From assembly GCF_048269565.1 (NCBI RefSeq), contig NZ_JBLXIK010000001.1:186001-250000 (forward strand): DNA of 64,000 nucleotides, in the 5' to 3' direction. Below, in pieces: positions 14,407 to 22,427 of this stretch (position 1 is its first letter; each line of letters opens with the position of its first letter). Position numbers and translations under genes: made by a program. The notes beneath the pieces were generated by a model. It saw only the letters and a program-made list of their open reading frames with translations, was not told the origin of the DNA and did not search any database. Source of the DNA: Maricaulis sp048269565 (lineage in GTDB: Bacteria > Pseudomonadota > Alphaproteobacteria > Caulobacterales > Maricaulaceae).

Positions 14407-17382
14407 TCACCGGTCGCGGCGGAACAGGCCGGAGAGTGCGGCGGCGATCAGTGTCGTGAGCATGAAGCCGAGACCGGTGATGAGGGCTTTGAACCAGTTC
14501 AGGCCGATCGACCCGTTGATCATCTGAAGCAGGAAAGTCCCTGTGGTCTGCACGGGCTGAAACGTCCACCAGAAGGAGGGCGGGTTGCGCCGGTCGGCTT
14601 CTTCCATCCGCCGTGCATTCACGGCAGGCTTCCAGCTTGATTCCTGGTCAAGTTCGACCAGCGGCAGGAAGGTATCAATCGTGTAGAGAAGGCTGTTGAA
14701 GCGCGGCACATCATCATAGGCCTCATACACCGTCCGTCCGTCGGCGCCGGTCAGACGCCCGCTCTGTCCGGTGACCAGCTCGGCCAATGCGGCATGCGGT
14801 TCGGCGGGTGTAATCTCGCCGTGACGATAAGCGGTCTCGAAGATGAGTGTGCTGAAAGCGATAACGGCCAGCGCGATGAGCAGGGCCCGCCCCGGCTGAT
14901 AGCCATAGCCGGTCGGCCACTGGAATATCCAGCGGAACAGCGAGGAGCCACCGCCCAGCCGCCCGCTCTTGTGCAGGCGAAGCTCACGTTCGGCACCGAC
15001 CCTGCGGGCTGAATTCGTGTGCCCCATCTGGCGCAGAACCCGTTCGAGTTGCTCGAATGGTTGGGGTTTGAAGTCCTTGCCAGCGATGTGATCGTCGGGC
15101 TGCAGCAGCAACCAGCGTCGTCTTGTCTGCCAGCTTTTGGAGGAATGATCGCCGATTGTCTGGTAGCTGAAGCCGTCAAGCTGGAGCTCACCGTCGAGCC
15201 AGTCGCACAGGTCCCCACTCTGGTCGTCGAGCGTCAGGCAGGAGGCTTGGCGCAGGTCAACGTCGCCCACGACACGGCAGACGTCTCGCTCTGGCGTCGA
15301 GGTGTCGAACTGAAGGTGTCGGTCAATCCGGGTCGAGTACAGATTCAACGCAACGGGGTTGCTCCGGGACCGCGTGAACTGCCCGGCTTGCAATTGGAGA
15401 TTGCCTCCGATTGTTGATCCTGAGAAATTCACCTGCCCAGCTGCCTTGAACTTCGAGCAAAGAGTGACGTTGTGACCAACGGATGAATCGGCAAAGTCGA
15501 GCGCGACGCCATCACCGCCGTTGAATTCGCCGCCTGAGCAATCCAGAACGCCGGCAATACTGGCCTCGACAAACCCGACACGCCCATGTGCCACAAAACC
15601 GAAGTCGAGATTTACCGAACTGCGAAAGTTCGCGGCGAAACAGTCGAGGGCATGGCCGTTCGGGTTCGAAAACGAGCCGCCCTGGCAACGCAGCATCCCG
15701 CCGATGCGCGCCGCGTTGAAGGTGACTGCTCCGCTGGCCTTGAAGCCACGACAAAGGAAGGCATGGCCATCAATGGTGGTTCCGCTGCAGTTGATCGCAA
15801 GCTGGCCGGGATTGTTGAACTCGCCACCGGTGCAATCCAGCATGCCTCCGAGATGAGCGCTGGCAAAGTCAACCGTGCCCTTGGCGGTGAATTCATCCCT
15901 GAGGAATACCGGGCCGCGAATGCGTGAACCGTTGCAGCAGAGTGCTGTCCCGCCGGGGCGGGTCATGGTGGCGTTCCGACAATCGAACCCGCCGCCGAGC
16001 TCTGCCGCAATGAAGTCGCATTGGCCGATCGCGGAAAACCCGTTCCGCAGCAAGACAACATCCCGTATTTTTGTGCCATTGCAGCCCAGCGCAATGCCGT
16101 CGCCATTGTCCAGCCGTGCCTCAACCAGGATAAGTTTCCCGTCGATGTTCGCGGCGTCGAAATTCAGCTTTCCTCCAGTGATGGCTGCTCCACCGAGATT
16201 GACATCTCCGGAAATGGTCGCGCCATGGAAGTTGAAGCTTTGTCCGTCGATCAGCTCGACCTGCGCGCCGGCGCAGATGAGCGGTGCGCCGAGTCGTGCA
16301 TAGGAAAAGATTACGGACCCGCGGGCGCGAAAGGCACCAGCCATCTGAACCGTGCCGTTGATTGTTGCTCGAAAGCCGTGGATCGCGGGGCATTCGGTAG
16401 CGGAAAACTCCCCGTCGGCGCAATCCAGAACGCCGCCGATATGGGCCCCGATGAGGTTGATCTCTCCGGTGGACTTGAATCCGTTGCGCAGGAAGACGCT
16501 ACCTCCAACCCTGCCGCTATTTAGTGAGAGTGCGTTGTTGGACAGGCCTGCCAGTCGGGCGCCGACGAGGAACAAGCCGCCACCGATCTCTATCCCACGG
16601 AGCTCGATGGAGGAGGTTTTCGCATGATTGGCTGAGATGTCGCCATCAATACTGGCCTCGGCGCCGGCCAGCAAGGCGCAGCTCGACCCGTCAAGGGACA
16701 GACCGCCAAACTTGGCCCCGGTTATGCGGATAGCGGCTGGCTCGCCTTCTGCCGTGACGAAATCACAAGCGTGAATCGCGATATTCTTCGGGAAGTCCAC
16801 TCCCCTCAGGTCCAGTTCTCCGAGGATCCGGATTCGGCCATTCGCACCGTGCGTCCGCTGCCATTCGGTTTCCTGATCGCGGCGCCTGGTGCGATCAGCT
16901 TCGATTTCGATATCGTCAAATAGGTCCGGGTCGATCGGCGGCACAGCCTGGAAATCGAGTTCCGGCACGATCTCAAGGCCGCGCGGTCCAATTTCAATTG
17001 GGGTGTCCGCTCCGGCTTTTGAGGCGATTTCGGTTTCTTCCGCCGGTGCCTGGAAGCCTGCCCGGCGGGCACTGTCGCAAATGATCAATGCACGGATCAG
17101 CTCTGCTCTGATCTCTCCGGAGGACAGGAGCGGGGCGTGATCGGCTGAGGATGCACGATCATCCTGTGGGGGAGCCGCGGCCGGCGTCTTGCGCCGCATC
17201 CACGGCCAGAATGGTTTGAGTGTGGCGTCCGTAGCCTTTGACTCTGTCCTGGCATGGTTCGGGGCAGGTACAGGTGGATGGGTTTCCGCGCGTGGCTGAT
17301 AGGGTCGCCCAGCGATGAGCGCGGCGACAAAATCTCGTTCGGCCTGGGTCGGTTCAAATTGCCCGGATGTCACCAATGCCAT
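14407..17382 (-). CDS. Large repeat (solenoid) membrane protein, function unknown
   Basis: A 991-residue protein starting at an ATG preceded by GGGGGGAC. Residues 1-190 are low-complexity and charged. Residues ~190-700 consist of a degenerate repeat of about 40 residues. Each copy has a core like F.aA.iGG.LDC.GG.F, then NCSGT.I.G.vfL, then R.GFkA.G. This reads as a right-handed beta-helix, related in style to pentapeptide-repeat proteins. A charged linker follows, then a membrane segment near 820-845, a loop of ~130 residues and a second segment at the C-terminus (around 960-985). The solenoid would therefore lie on one side of the inner membrane, probably the cytoplasm. I do not recognise a function. 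It shows similarity in style to proteins loosely labelled membrane-associated oxidoreductase, but I see no redox motif. Confidence 0.75.
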   Translation of the reverse strand: MALVTSGQFEPTQAERDFVAALIAGRPYQPRAETHPPVPAPNHARTESKATDATLKPFWPWMRRKTPAAAPPQDDRASSADHAPLLSSGEIRAELIRALIICDSARRAGFQAPAEETEIASKAGADTPIEIGPRGLEIVPELDFQAVPPIDPDLFDDIEIEADRTRRRDQETEWQRTHGANGRIRILGELDLRGVDFPKNIAIHACDFVTAEGEPAAIRITGAKFGGLSLDGSSCALLAGAEASIDGDISANHAKTSSIELRGIEIGGGLFLVGARLAGLSNNALSLNSGRVGGSVFLRNGFKSTGEINLIGAHIGGVLDCADGEFSATECPAIHGFRATINGTVQMAGAFRARGSVIFSYARLGAPLICAGAQVELIDGQSFNFHGATISGDVNLGGAAITGGKLNFDAANIDGKLILVEARLDNGDGIALGCNGTKIRDVVLLRNGFSAIGQCDFIAAELGGGFDCRNATMTRPGGTALCCNGSRIRGPVFLRDEFTAKGTVDFASAHLGGMLDCTGGEFNNPGQLAINCSGTTIDGHAFLCRGFKASGAVTFNAARIGGMLRCQGGSFSNPNGHALDCFAANFRSSVNLDFGFVAHGRVGFVEASIAGVLDCSGGEFNGGDGVALDFADSSVGHNVTLCSKFKAAGQVNFSGSTIGGNLQLQAGQFTRSRSNPVALNLYSTRIDRHLQFDTSTPERDVCRVVGDVDLRQASCLTLDDQSGDLCDWLDGELQLDGFSYQTIGDHSSKSWQTRRRWLLLQPDDHIAGKDFKPQPFEQLERVLRQMGHTNSARRVGAERELRLHKSGRLGGGSSLFRWIFQWPTGYGYQPGRALLIALAVIAFSTLIFETAYRHGEITPAEPHAALAELVTGQSGRLTGADGRTVYEAYDDVPRFNSLLYTIDTFLPLVELDQESSWKPAVNARRMEEADRRNPPSFWWTFQPVQTTGTFLLQMINGSIGLNWFKALITGLGFMLTTLIAAALSGLFRRDR

Positions 17383-17547
17383 CAGAAGTCCCCCCGAGCT
17401 TCCTTAATGGTTAACCGTTTCCTAGCGGGGTCCCGGAGTCAAGACTTCCGCAATTACAGAGTGTGGCCGATCCGGCTGTGGAAGCGCGATGGCCAGCTCC
17501 GGCGCATCATGAAACACTTGCCACACCCAGCCTCGAGCCTGCCGCAA

Positions 17548-19356
17548 ATGACCCAATCCCCGCAATCCATCCTCAAATCCGTTTTTGGCTTTCCCGATTT
17601 CCGGCCGGGCCAGTTGCCGATCGTCGAGCGCTTGCTGGCGGGGACGCATACGCTGTGCGTAATGCCGACCGGGGCGGGCAAGTCGCTGTGCTACCAGGTG
17701 CCGGCCCTGATGCTGGGCCGGCCCTCGATCATCATCTCGCCCCTGGTGGCGCTGATGGATGACCAGGTCGCCGGGCTGGCGGCCAACGGGGTCAGGGCGG
17801 CGGTGATCCATTCCGGACGGGACCGCGAGCAGAATGTTGCAGCCTGGAGGGCGTTTCAGTCGGGCGAGGCGAAACTGCTTTATCTGTCGCCGGAGCGCCT
17901 GATGACGGGGCGGATGATCGAGGCCTTGAAGCCGGTCGACCCTGGCCTGTTCGTGGTCGACGAGGCGCATTGTATTTCCAAATGGGGTGCCAGTTTCCGG
18001 CCGGAATACGAACAGCTGTCGCAGCTCAAGACGATCTTTCCGAACGCGACCCTGGCCGCTTTCACCGCAACCGCCGACAACGCAACACGCATCGACATCG
18101 CCGAGAAGCTGTTTGGCGGCGAGGGTGACACAGTGGTGCGCGGCTTCGACCGTCCCAATCTCTATCTCGGTGTCGCCCCCAAGGCGCAGTGGAAGCCGCA
18201 ATTGCTGGGCTTCCTCAAACCGCGGCGGGAGCAGTCCGGCATCGTTTATTGCCTGTCGCGAAAACTGACCGAGGAGGTCGCCGGGATATTGAAGGGCGAG
18301 GGCTATCGCGCGCTGGCCTATCATGCCGGCCTGTCGCCGGAGCAGCGGCGGGAAAACCAGGAAATTTTCATGGCCGAAGAGGCCGTGATCATGGTGGCGA
18401 CGATCGCGTTTGGCATGGGGATCGACAAGCCGGACATTCGTTATGTCTTCCACCTCAACATGCCCGGCTCGATGGAGGCCTATTACCAGGAGATCGGCCG
18501 CGCCGGCCGCGATGGCGCCCCGGCCGATGCGATGATGCTCTACGGGCTGGGTGATGCCAGCCTTCGGCGGCGCTTCATTGATGGTGATGGCGAGGATGAT
18601 GACCACAGGCGGCGCGAGCACCAGCGGCTCGACGCGTTGCTCGCCTATTGCGAGGCGACCCAGTGCCGCCGCATCACCCTGTTGTCCTATTTCGGCGAGC
18701 CGGGCTCCAAACCCTGCGGAAATTGCGATATCTGCCTTGATCCGCCGGTTCTGCTCGACGGGACGCGCGAGGCGCAAATGCTGTTCTCGGCGATTGTGCG
18801 TACCGGACAGGCCTTTGGCGCCGGCCATATCATCGATGTGTTGCGCGGCGGCGATACCGACCGGATCCGCGCCCGCGGTCATGATGCGCTGCCGACCTAC
18901 GGAGTTGGCAAGGACCGGCCAAAGACCTTCTGGCAGGGGCTGATCCGCCAGGCGGTGGCCGGCGGCTATCTGCTGGTCGATATCGAGCATTATGGCGGCC
19001 TGAAACTGACCGAACGCGGCGAGGCAGTGCTCAGGGGCCGTGAGACTTTCCAGCTGCGCGAAATCGCGGTCAGCAAAAACGAGAAGAAGCCGCGCCGCAC
19101 TGCCGCCAGCCAGGCGGCGGAAGCCGATGTCGACGCCGGCTTGCTCGCGGCCTTGAAAAATTTGCGCCGTGAACTCGCGGCCGCACGCAATGTCCCCGCC
19201 TATGTCATCTTCTCCGACGCGACCCTGACCGATATGTGCCATTTGCGGCCGGGTAATCTGGAACAGATGGCCGCGGTCAATGGTGTCGGCCCGAAAAAGC
19301 TCGCCGATCTCGGTGAGGCCTTCCTGGCGGTGATCCGGGATCAGGCCGGGGACTAA
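17548..19356 (+). CDS. recQ: ATP-dependent DNA helicase RecQ
   Basis: 602 residues from the ATG at 17548 (MTQSPQSIL); 17509 is an alternative. It is a 3'-5' helicase of recombination and fork repair. Helicase motifs seen are Walker A TGAGKS (41-46), DEAH (138-141), FTATAD (motif III) and QEIGRAGRDG (motif VI). The RQC zinc-binding cysteines (CEATQC..., CGNCDIC) follow at about 365-400, then the RQC winged helix, and a C-terminal HRDC domain with LEQMAAVNGVGPKKL. All three standard parts are present, so it should be active. It converges on the HIT gene, with the two stop ends overlapping by four bases. Confidence 0.95.
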   Translation: MTQSPQSILKSVFGFPDFRPGQLPIVERLLAGTHTLCVMPTGAGKSLCYQVPALMLGRPSIIISPLVALMDDQVAGLAANGVRAAVIHSGRDREQNVAAWRAFQSGEAKLLYLSPERLMTGRMIEALKPVDPGLFVVDEAHCISKWGASFRPEYEQLSQLKTIFPNATLAAFTATADNATRIDIAEKLFGGEGDTVVRGFDRPNLYLGVAPKAQWKPQLLGFLKPRREQSGIVYCLSRKLTEEVAGILKGEGYRALAYHAGLSPEQRRENQEIFMAEEAVIMVATIAFGMGIDKPDIRYVFHLNMPGSMEAYYQEIGRAGRDGAPADAMMLYGLGDASLRRRFIDGDGEDDDHRRREHQRLDALLAYCEATQCRRITLLSYFGEPGSKPCGNCDICLDPPVLLDGTREAQMLFSAIVRTGQAFGAGHIIDVLRGGDTDRIRARGHDALPTYGVGKDRPKTFWQGLIRQAVAGGYLLVDIEHYGGLKLTERGEAVLRGRETFQLREIAVSKNEKKPRRTAASQAAEADVDAGLLAALKNLRRELAAARNVPAYVIFSDATLTDMCHLRPGNLEQMAAVNGVGPKKLADLGEAFLAVIRDQAGD

Positions 19357-19784
19357 TCCAGAAAAGAGGCGATCTTCTTCGCCTGCGCTTCCAGCTCGGC
19401 CATATCGGCCTTGCCGCCGGCATGCATGGCCATTTGCGCGCCATCGCTGCGCGGAATGATGTGGAAATGAACGTGGAACACCGTCTGGCCGGCCGGCGCG
19501 CCATTGAGCTGGGCAATCATGATCCCGTCCGGCGCCAGCGCGGCCTTGACGGCATTGCCGATCTTCTTGACCCGCAGCATGGCAGCGGCCAGCGCCTCGT
19601 CGGAGAGCTCAAGCGCATTGCGCGCGGCCTCCTTGGGCACCACGAGGACATGGCCCGGCGCCTGCGGGAAAATATCCATGAAGGAGAGGACGGCCTCGTC
19701 CTCATAGACTTTCACACACGGCAATTCACCGCGCAGGATCTTGGCGAAAATATTGTCGGGGTCGTAGCTGCCGTCGAGGCTCAT
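19353..19784 (-). CDS. HIT family hydrolase
   Basis: A 143-residue histidine-triad nucleotide hydrolase (HinT/Fhit-like branch). The catalytic triad is HVHFHIIPR (around residues 103-111). The upstream segment DPDNIFAKILRGELPC is the usual family N-terminus, and PGHVLVVPKE is the second conserved block. It probably hydrolyses AMP-linked compounds, or acts on AppA-type dinucleotides. It is convergent with recQ, overlapping it by four bases at the 3' ends. Confidence 0.92.
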   Translation of the reverse strand: MSLDGSYDPDNIFAKILRGELPCVKVYEDEAVLSFMDIFPQAPGHVLVVPKEAARNALELSDEALAAAMLRVKKIGNAVKAALAPDGIMIAQLNGAPAGQTVFHVHFHIIPRSDGAQMAMHAGGKADMAELEAQAKKIASFLD

Positions 19785-19840
19785 GGCGTGTCTCCTGCTT
19801 TGCCAACAGGTCTAGTCAAACCGATGATCAAACACCAGTC

Positions 19841-20266
19841 TCAACACGCGATTGCGGCAACATGTCCGCGCGCTGCATAGCCCAGAATTTCGCGGTCGCG
19901 GGTAAGAATGGTGAGGCCGTTCTGGCGCGCCGTGGCGATGATCATCCGGTCTGCGGGGTCAGCGGGTGGCTGGCCGGGCAATCGCGTCGACTGGATCAGC
20001 AGGTCTGGTTCGAGTGCCCCGAGCGTGACCTGTGGCAGGGTCGCAACCGCGGTAAACCAGGCATCGACCGGCATGGCGAGCGAGAGCCGGTCGCGCGCGA
20101 CCAGCGTCGCCACTTCCCACGCCGAAATGGCCGAGATCCAGATTGCGCCGGGGATGGCCTCGGCTGCCTTGAGCGCGTCCATGGCGGCCGGCTTGATCGG
20201 GTCGCCATTGCTGATCCAGATCGCGGCACAGGTGTCGAGTAGCAGGCAAGCACCGGGCTCAGTCAT
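19841..20266 (-). CDS. PIN-domain toxin (VapC-like ribonuclease)
   Basis: 141 residues from the ATG at 20266, which has GGGA eight bases upstream; an ATG three codons earlier is possible. PIN-fold acidic residues are visible: LLLDTCAAIW (first Asp), ISAWEVATL (Glu), and DPADRMIIATA followed by LTRDREIL (last Asps). These coordinate the metal for single-strand RNA cleavage. The gene overlaps the 3' end of the upstream antitoxin-like gene by eight bases, the usual toxin-antitoxin layout with the antitoxin first. The sequence resembles the plant/alphaproteobacterial VapC branch. The target RNA is unknown. Confidence 0.85.
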   Translation of the reverse strand: MTEPGACLLLDTCAAIWISNGDPIKPAAMDALKAAEAIPGAIWISAISAWEVATLVARDRLSLAMPVDAWFTAVATLPQVTLGALEPDLLIQSTRLPGQPPADPADRMIIATARQNGLTILTRDREILGYAARGHVAAIAC

Positions 20267-20648
20267 GACTGGCATCCCAGACTTCGCCTGTCGGCGCAGT
20301 CAACTCGCTGCCCTCGGGGAATTTGAACATGCCGCGGAAGCAGCCGTAGAGACCGGTCGCCGTGGCAGGGCGATAGGCGGGCCGGGGCGACTCGGCGAGG
20401 GCCGTCTGCCGTTGACGTTCAAACACCAGGCGCTCGCTGGCCATGTCGACCCGTGTGGAACGGTATCCGGCATTCAGCCAGGCATAGGTAGCAACACTGT
20501 TGCTGGGATTATTGCTCCACCAGGCGCGGTGCCGGCGGGCCGAGGGCGGCAATTCGGCGCCGATAATGCGTTCAATATCGCTGAAAGACAGCTCTACTCG
20601 GGTGAGCGGTTGAGCTTTCAGATGGTGTTCGAGCGGGGTGTATTTCAT
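20259..20648 (-). CDS. Putative antitoxin: DUF7662-like N-domain fused to Phd/VapB-type tail
   Basis: 129 residues from the ATG at 20648, preceded by AAGGGGAA. Residues 1-75 (start MKYTPLEHHLKAQ, then SFSDIERIIGAELPPSAR and AWWSNN) match the pattern of a small domain (DUF7662-like) usually seen in stand-alone or nuclease-linked proteins. The end of the protein (GMFKFPEGSELTAPTGEVWD) looks like the toxin-binding tail of Phd/VapB antitoxins, which typically reads G.(M/L)KG...G.DLTAP...EWDA. It lies immediately upstream of a PIN toxin and overlaps it, behind a palindromic promoter. I therefore infer a VapC antitoxin with an unusual N-terminal, presumably DNA-binding, domain. The family names are from pattern recall, not a search. 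Confidence 0.65.
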   Translation of the reverse strand: MKYTPLEHHLKAQPLTRVELSFSDIERIIGAELPPSARRHRAWWSNNPSNSVATYAWLNAGYRSTRVDMASERLVFERQRQTALAESPRPAYRPATATGLYGCFRGMFKFPEGSELTAPTGEVWDASHD

Positions 20649-20676
20649 CGCGGTTCCCCTTGTGTTATTTCGAATG

Positions 20677-20715
20677 GGTAGAAAGTGCCTTTTTAGGCTT
20701 TTTGTCAATTCTACC
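20677..20715 (-). promoter_or_regulatory. Promoter/operator of the toxin-antitoxin pair
   Basis: On the minus strand a perfect TTGACA -35 box (20708-20703) lies inside two nested inverted repeats. The outer arms are GGTAGAA (20677-20683) and TTCTACC (20709-20715); the inner arms are GCCT and AGGC (20687-20698). No good -10 box is visible at 17-18 bp. Palindromes over the -35 region fit autorepression by the antitoxin or the complex. It lies 29 bases before the antitoxin ATG. Confidence 0.55.
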
Positions 20716-20811
20716 TATTTTCAACAGGGCGCAGACCCGTACCGGCTACCCCGTACGAATAAGCATGCGCCCACGCAAACGCGTGAGGCCAGGGGATGGT
20801 TGGTGCAGGTT

Positions 20812-21243
20812 TCAGCGGATCGGCGGGTAGCCCAGTTCTTCGGCGGTGAAGGGCTCGGAGTCGCCGACATCGTCATAGCTGTCGCACGCGCCGCAGAAGC
20901 GGGGCGGGTTGCGCAGTTTTGCAAACTGGCCAGACAGGGCCAGCCGGATTGTCGCCAGGATTGGTCGCGCCCTGATATGGGTCTCACCGCCGCAGAGCGG
21001 GCAGGGGTAGAGCGGGGTGGTCTCGGCGGCCTGTGCCTGCGCGATGATGGTGCGTGCCTCGGCCTCGAAGGCTGGCGGCACCAGGATGCGTGGCTTGAGA
21101 AATCCCGTGTCCATGCCCGGATATAGACCCTGCATATGGCTGTCGGCGATCGTCGCCGGGATGCCCGCGGCCCGCAGCGCATTGACCGCGATGATGGCGT
21201 GGCCATGCGAGTGGGCCGGCAGGGGGGTGGACAAGTGGGTCAT
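20812..21243 (-). CDS. DUF2007-like zinc-binding protein
   Basis: 143 residues. The ATG at 21243 shares one base with the stop of the upstream FemAB-like gene, so it is translationally coupled. Residues 1-70 have the DUF2007 pattern (small alpha/beta fold, putative signal transducing domain), with LRAAGIPATIAD, a Gly-rich turn and RILVPPAFEAEARTII. A four-Cys zinc site follows (CPLCGG around residue 81, CGAC around 117). The function is unknown. It is the last gene of an M48/FemAB-like/DUF2007 operon. Confidence 0.7.
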   Translation of the reverse strand: MTHLSTPLPAHSHGHAIIAVNALRAAGIPATIADSHMQGLYPGMDTGFLKPRILVPPAFEAEARTIIAQAQAAETTPLYPCPLCGGETHIRARPILATIRLALSGQFAKLRNPPRFCGACDSYDDVGDSEPFTAEELGYPPIR

Positions 21244-22424
21244 CAATCAGAAGCTTTAAACGGGCTCTCTTCATCCAGCAAGGCGATATCGGCGAGTACG
21301 GCCGGGCGTTCGCGCTCGAGATAGTCGGCGACGGCGGCGCGAAAGCCCTCATGGGCGATCCAGTGGGCCGAATAGACCGGTTGCGGACGATAGCCGCGCG
21401 CCAGCTTGTGCTCGCCCTGGGCACCGGCCTCGACCCGGTCGAGGCCAAGGCGGATCGCGACATCGATCGCCTGGTGATAGCAGAGCTCGAAATGCAGGAA
21501 TGGGTGATCGTCCACTCGTCCCCAATAGCGGCCATACAGGGCATGCGAGCCGATGAAGTTCAGGGCGGCGGCGATGTAGGCGCCATCCTTCTTCGCCAGC
21601 ACCAGCAGGACCTTGTCGGCCATGCGCTGATGGATCAGCTCGAAAAAGTCGCGGTTGAGATAGGGTCGGCCCCATTTGCGCGCGCCGGTATCCTGGTAGC
21701 AGGCGAAGAAGATGTCCCAGTGCTCGGGCCGCAGATCGCTGCCGGTCAAATGCTCGATCTCGAGGCCCGCCCGGGCCGCCGCGCGCTCCTTGCGCAAGGC
21801 CTTGCGTTTGCGTGAGGACAGGTCGCCGAGGAAATCATCATAGCTGGCATAGCCGCGATTGGACCAGACGAACTGCCGGTCGATGCGCTGCAACAGCCCG
21901 GCCTCGCCGAGTTCGCCCCATTCAGCGGCGGTGGGGAAATTGACATGCCAGCTCGAGACGCCCCACTGGCGGCCCGCCTCGATCATGCCGGCGATGAGCG
22001 CACGCCGCAGGGCGGGATCTGCGGCAAGGATGCGCCGCCCGGTGACCGGGGTGAAGGGAATGCCGGTCAGGAGTTTGGGGTAATAGCGCCCCCCGGCGCG
22101 CTCGAAACTCTCGGCCCAGCCATGATCGAAGACATATTCGCCCTGGCTGTGGAATTTCAGATAGAGCGGCAGCGCGCCCCGGATCGCGCCGGCCTCATCG
22201 CGGGCGAGGAAATGGTGCGGCGCCCAGCCGGTCTCGCCGCCGACACAACCGCTTTCCTCGAGCGCCTGAAGGAAGTTCCAGCTGAGAAACGGATCGTATT
22301 CAACACCCGCCGGATTGGCGATTTGGTCCCAGTCGCCGGGCGCGATATCGGCCAGGCTCTCGATCGCAGCGAGACTGAATGAGGGCTGGGCGTCTGCCGG
22401 ATCGGCCTGACCGGTCGCAACCAT
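21243..22424 (-). CDS. FemAB-like GNAT acyltransferase (peptidogalycan-type)
   Basis: A 393-residue protein of the FemAB-like/DUF482 branch of the GNAT superfamily. Characteristic stretches are PFLSWNFLQALEESGCVG (around residues 45-62), YVFDHGWAESFERAG, and YGRYWGRVDDHPFLHFELCY in the C-terminal half. Related FemA/FemX proteins add amino acids to peptidoglycan precursors. This branch is often annotated as a peptidoglycan biosynthesis/recognition protein, but the real substrate is not known. The gene begins three bases after the M48 peptidase gene ends, so an envelope role is plausible. Confidence 0.85.
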   Translation of the reverse strand: MVATGQADPADAQPSFSLAAIESLADIAPGDWDQIANPAGVEYDPFLSWNFLQALEESGCVGGETGWAPHHFLARDEAGAIRGALPLYLKFHSQGEYVFDHGWAESFERAGGRYYPKLLTGIPFTPVTGRRILAADPALRRALIAGMIEAGRQWGVSSWHVNFPTAAEWGELGEAGLLQRIDRQFVWSNRGYASYDDFLGDLSSRKRKALRKERAAARAGLEIEHLTGSDLRPEHWDIFFACYQDTGARKWGRPYLNRDFFELIHQRMADKVLLVLAKKDGAYIAAALNFIGSHALYGRYWGRVDDHPFLHFELCYHQAIDVAIRLGLDRVEAGAQGEHKLARGYRPQPVYSAHWIAHEGFRAAVADYLERERPAVLADIALLDEESPFKASD

Positions 22425-22427
22425 GGC

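Noticed and set aside
17254..17547. Longer recQ start
   Set aside because: The extra N-terminus overlaps the solenoid gene and lacks family similarity; RecQ begins near MTQSPQSIL.
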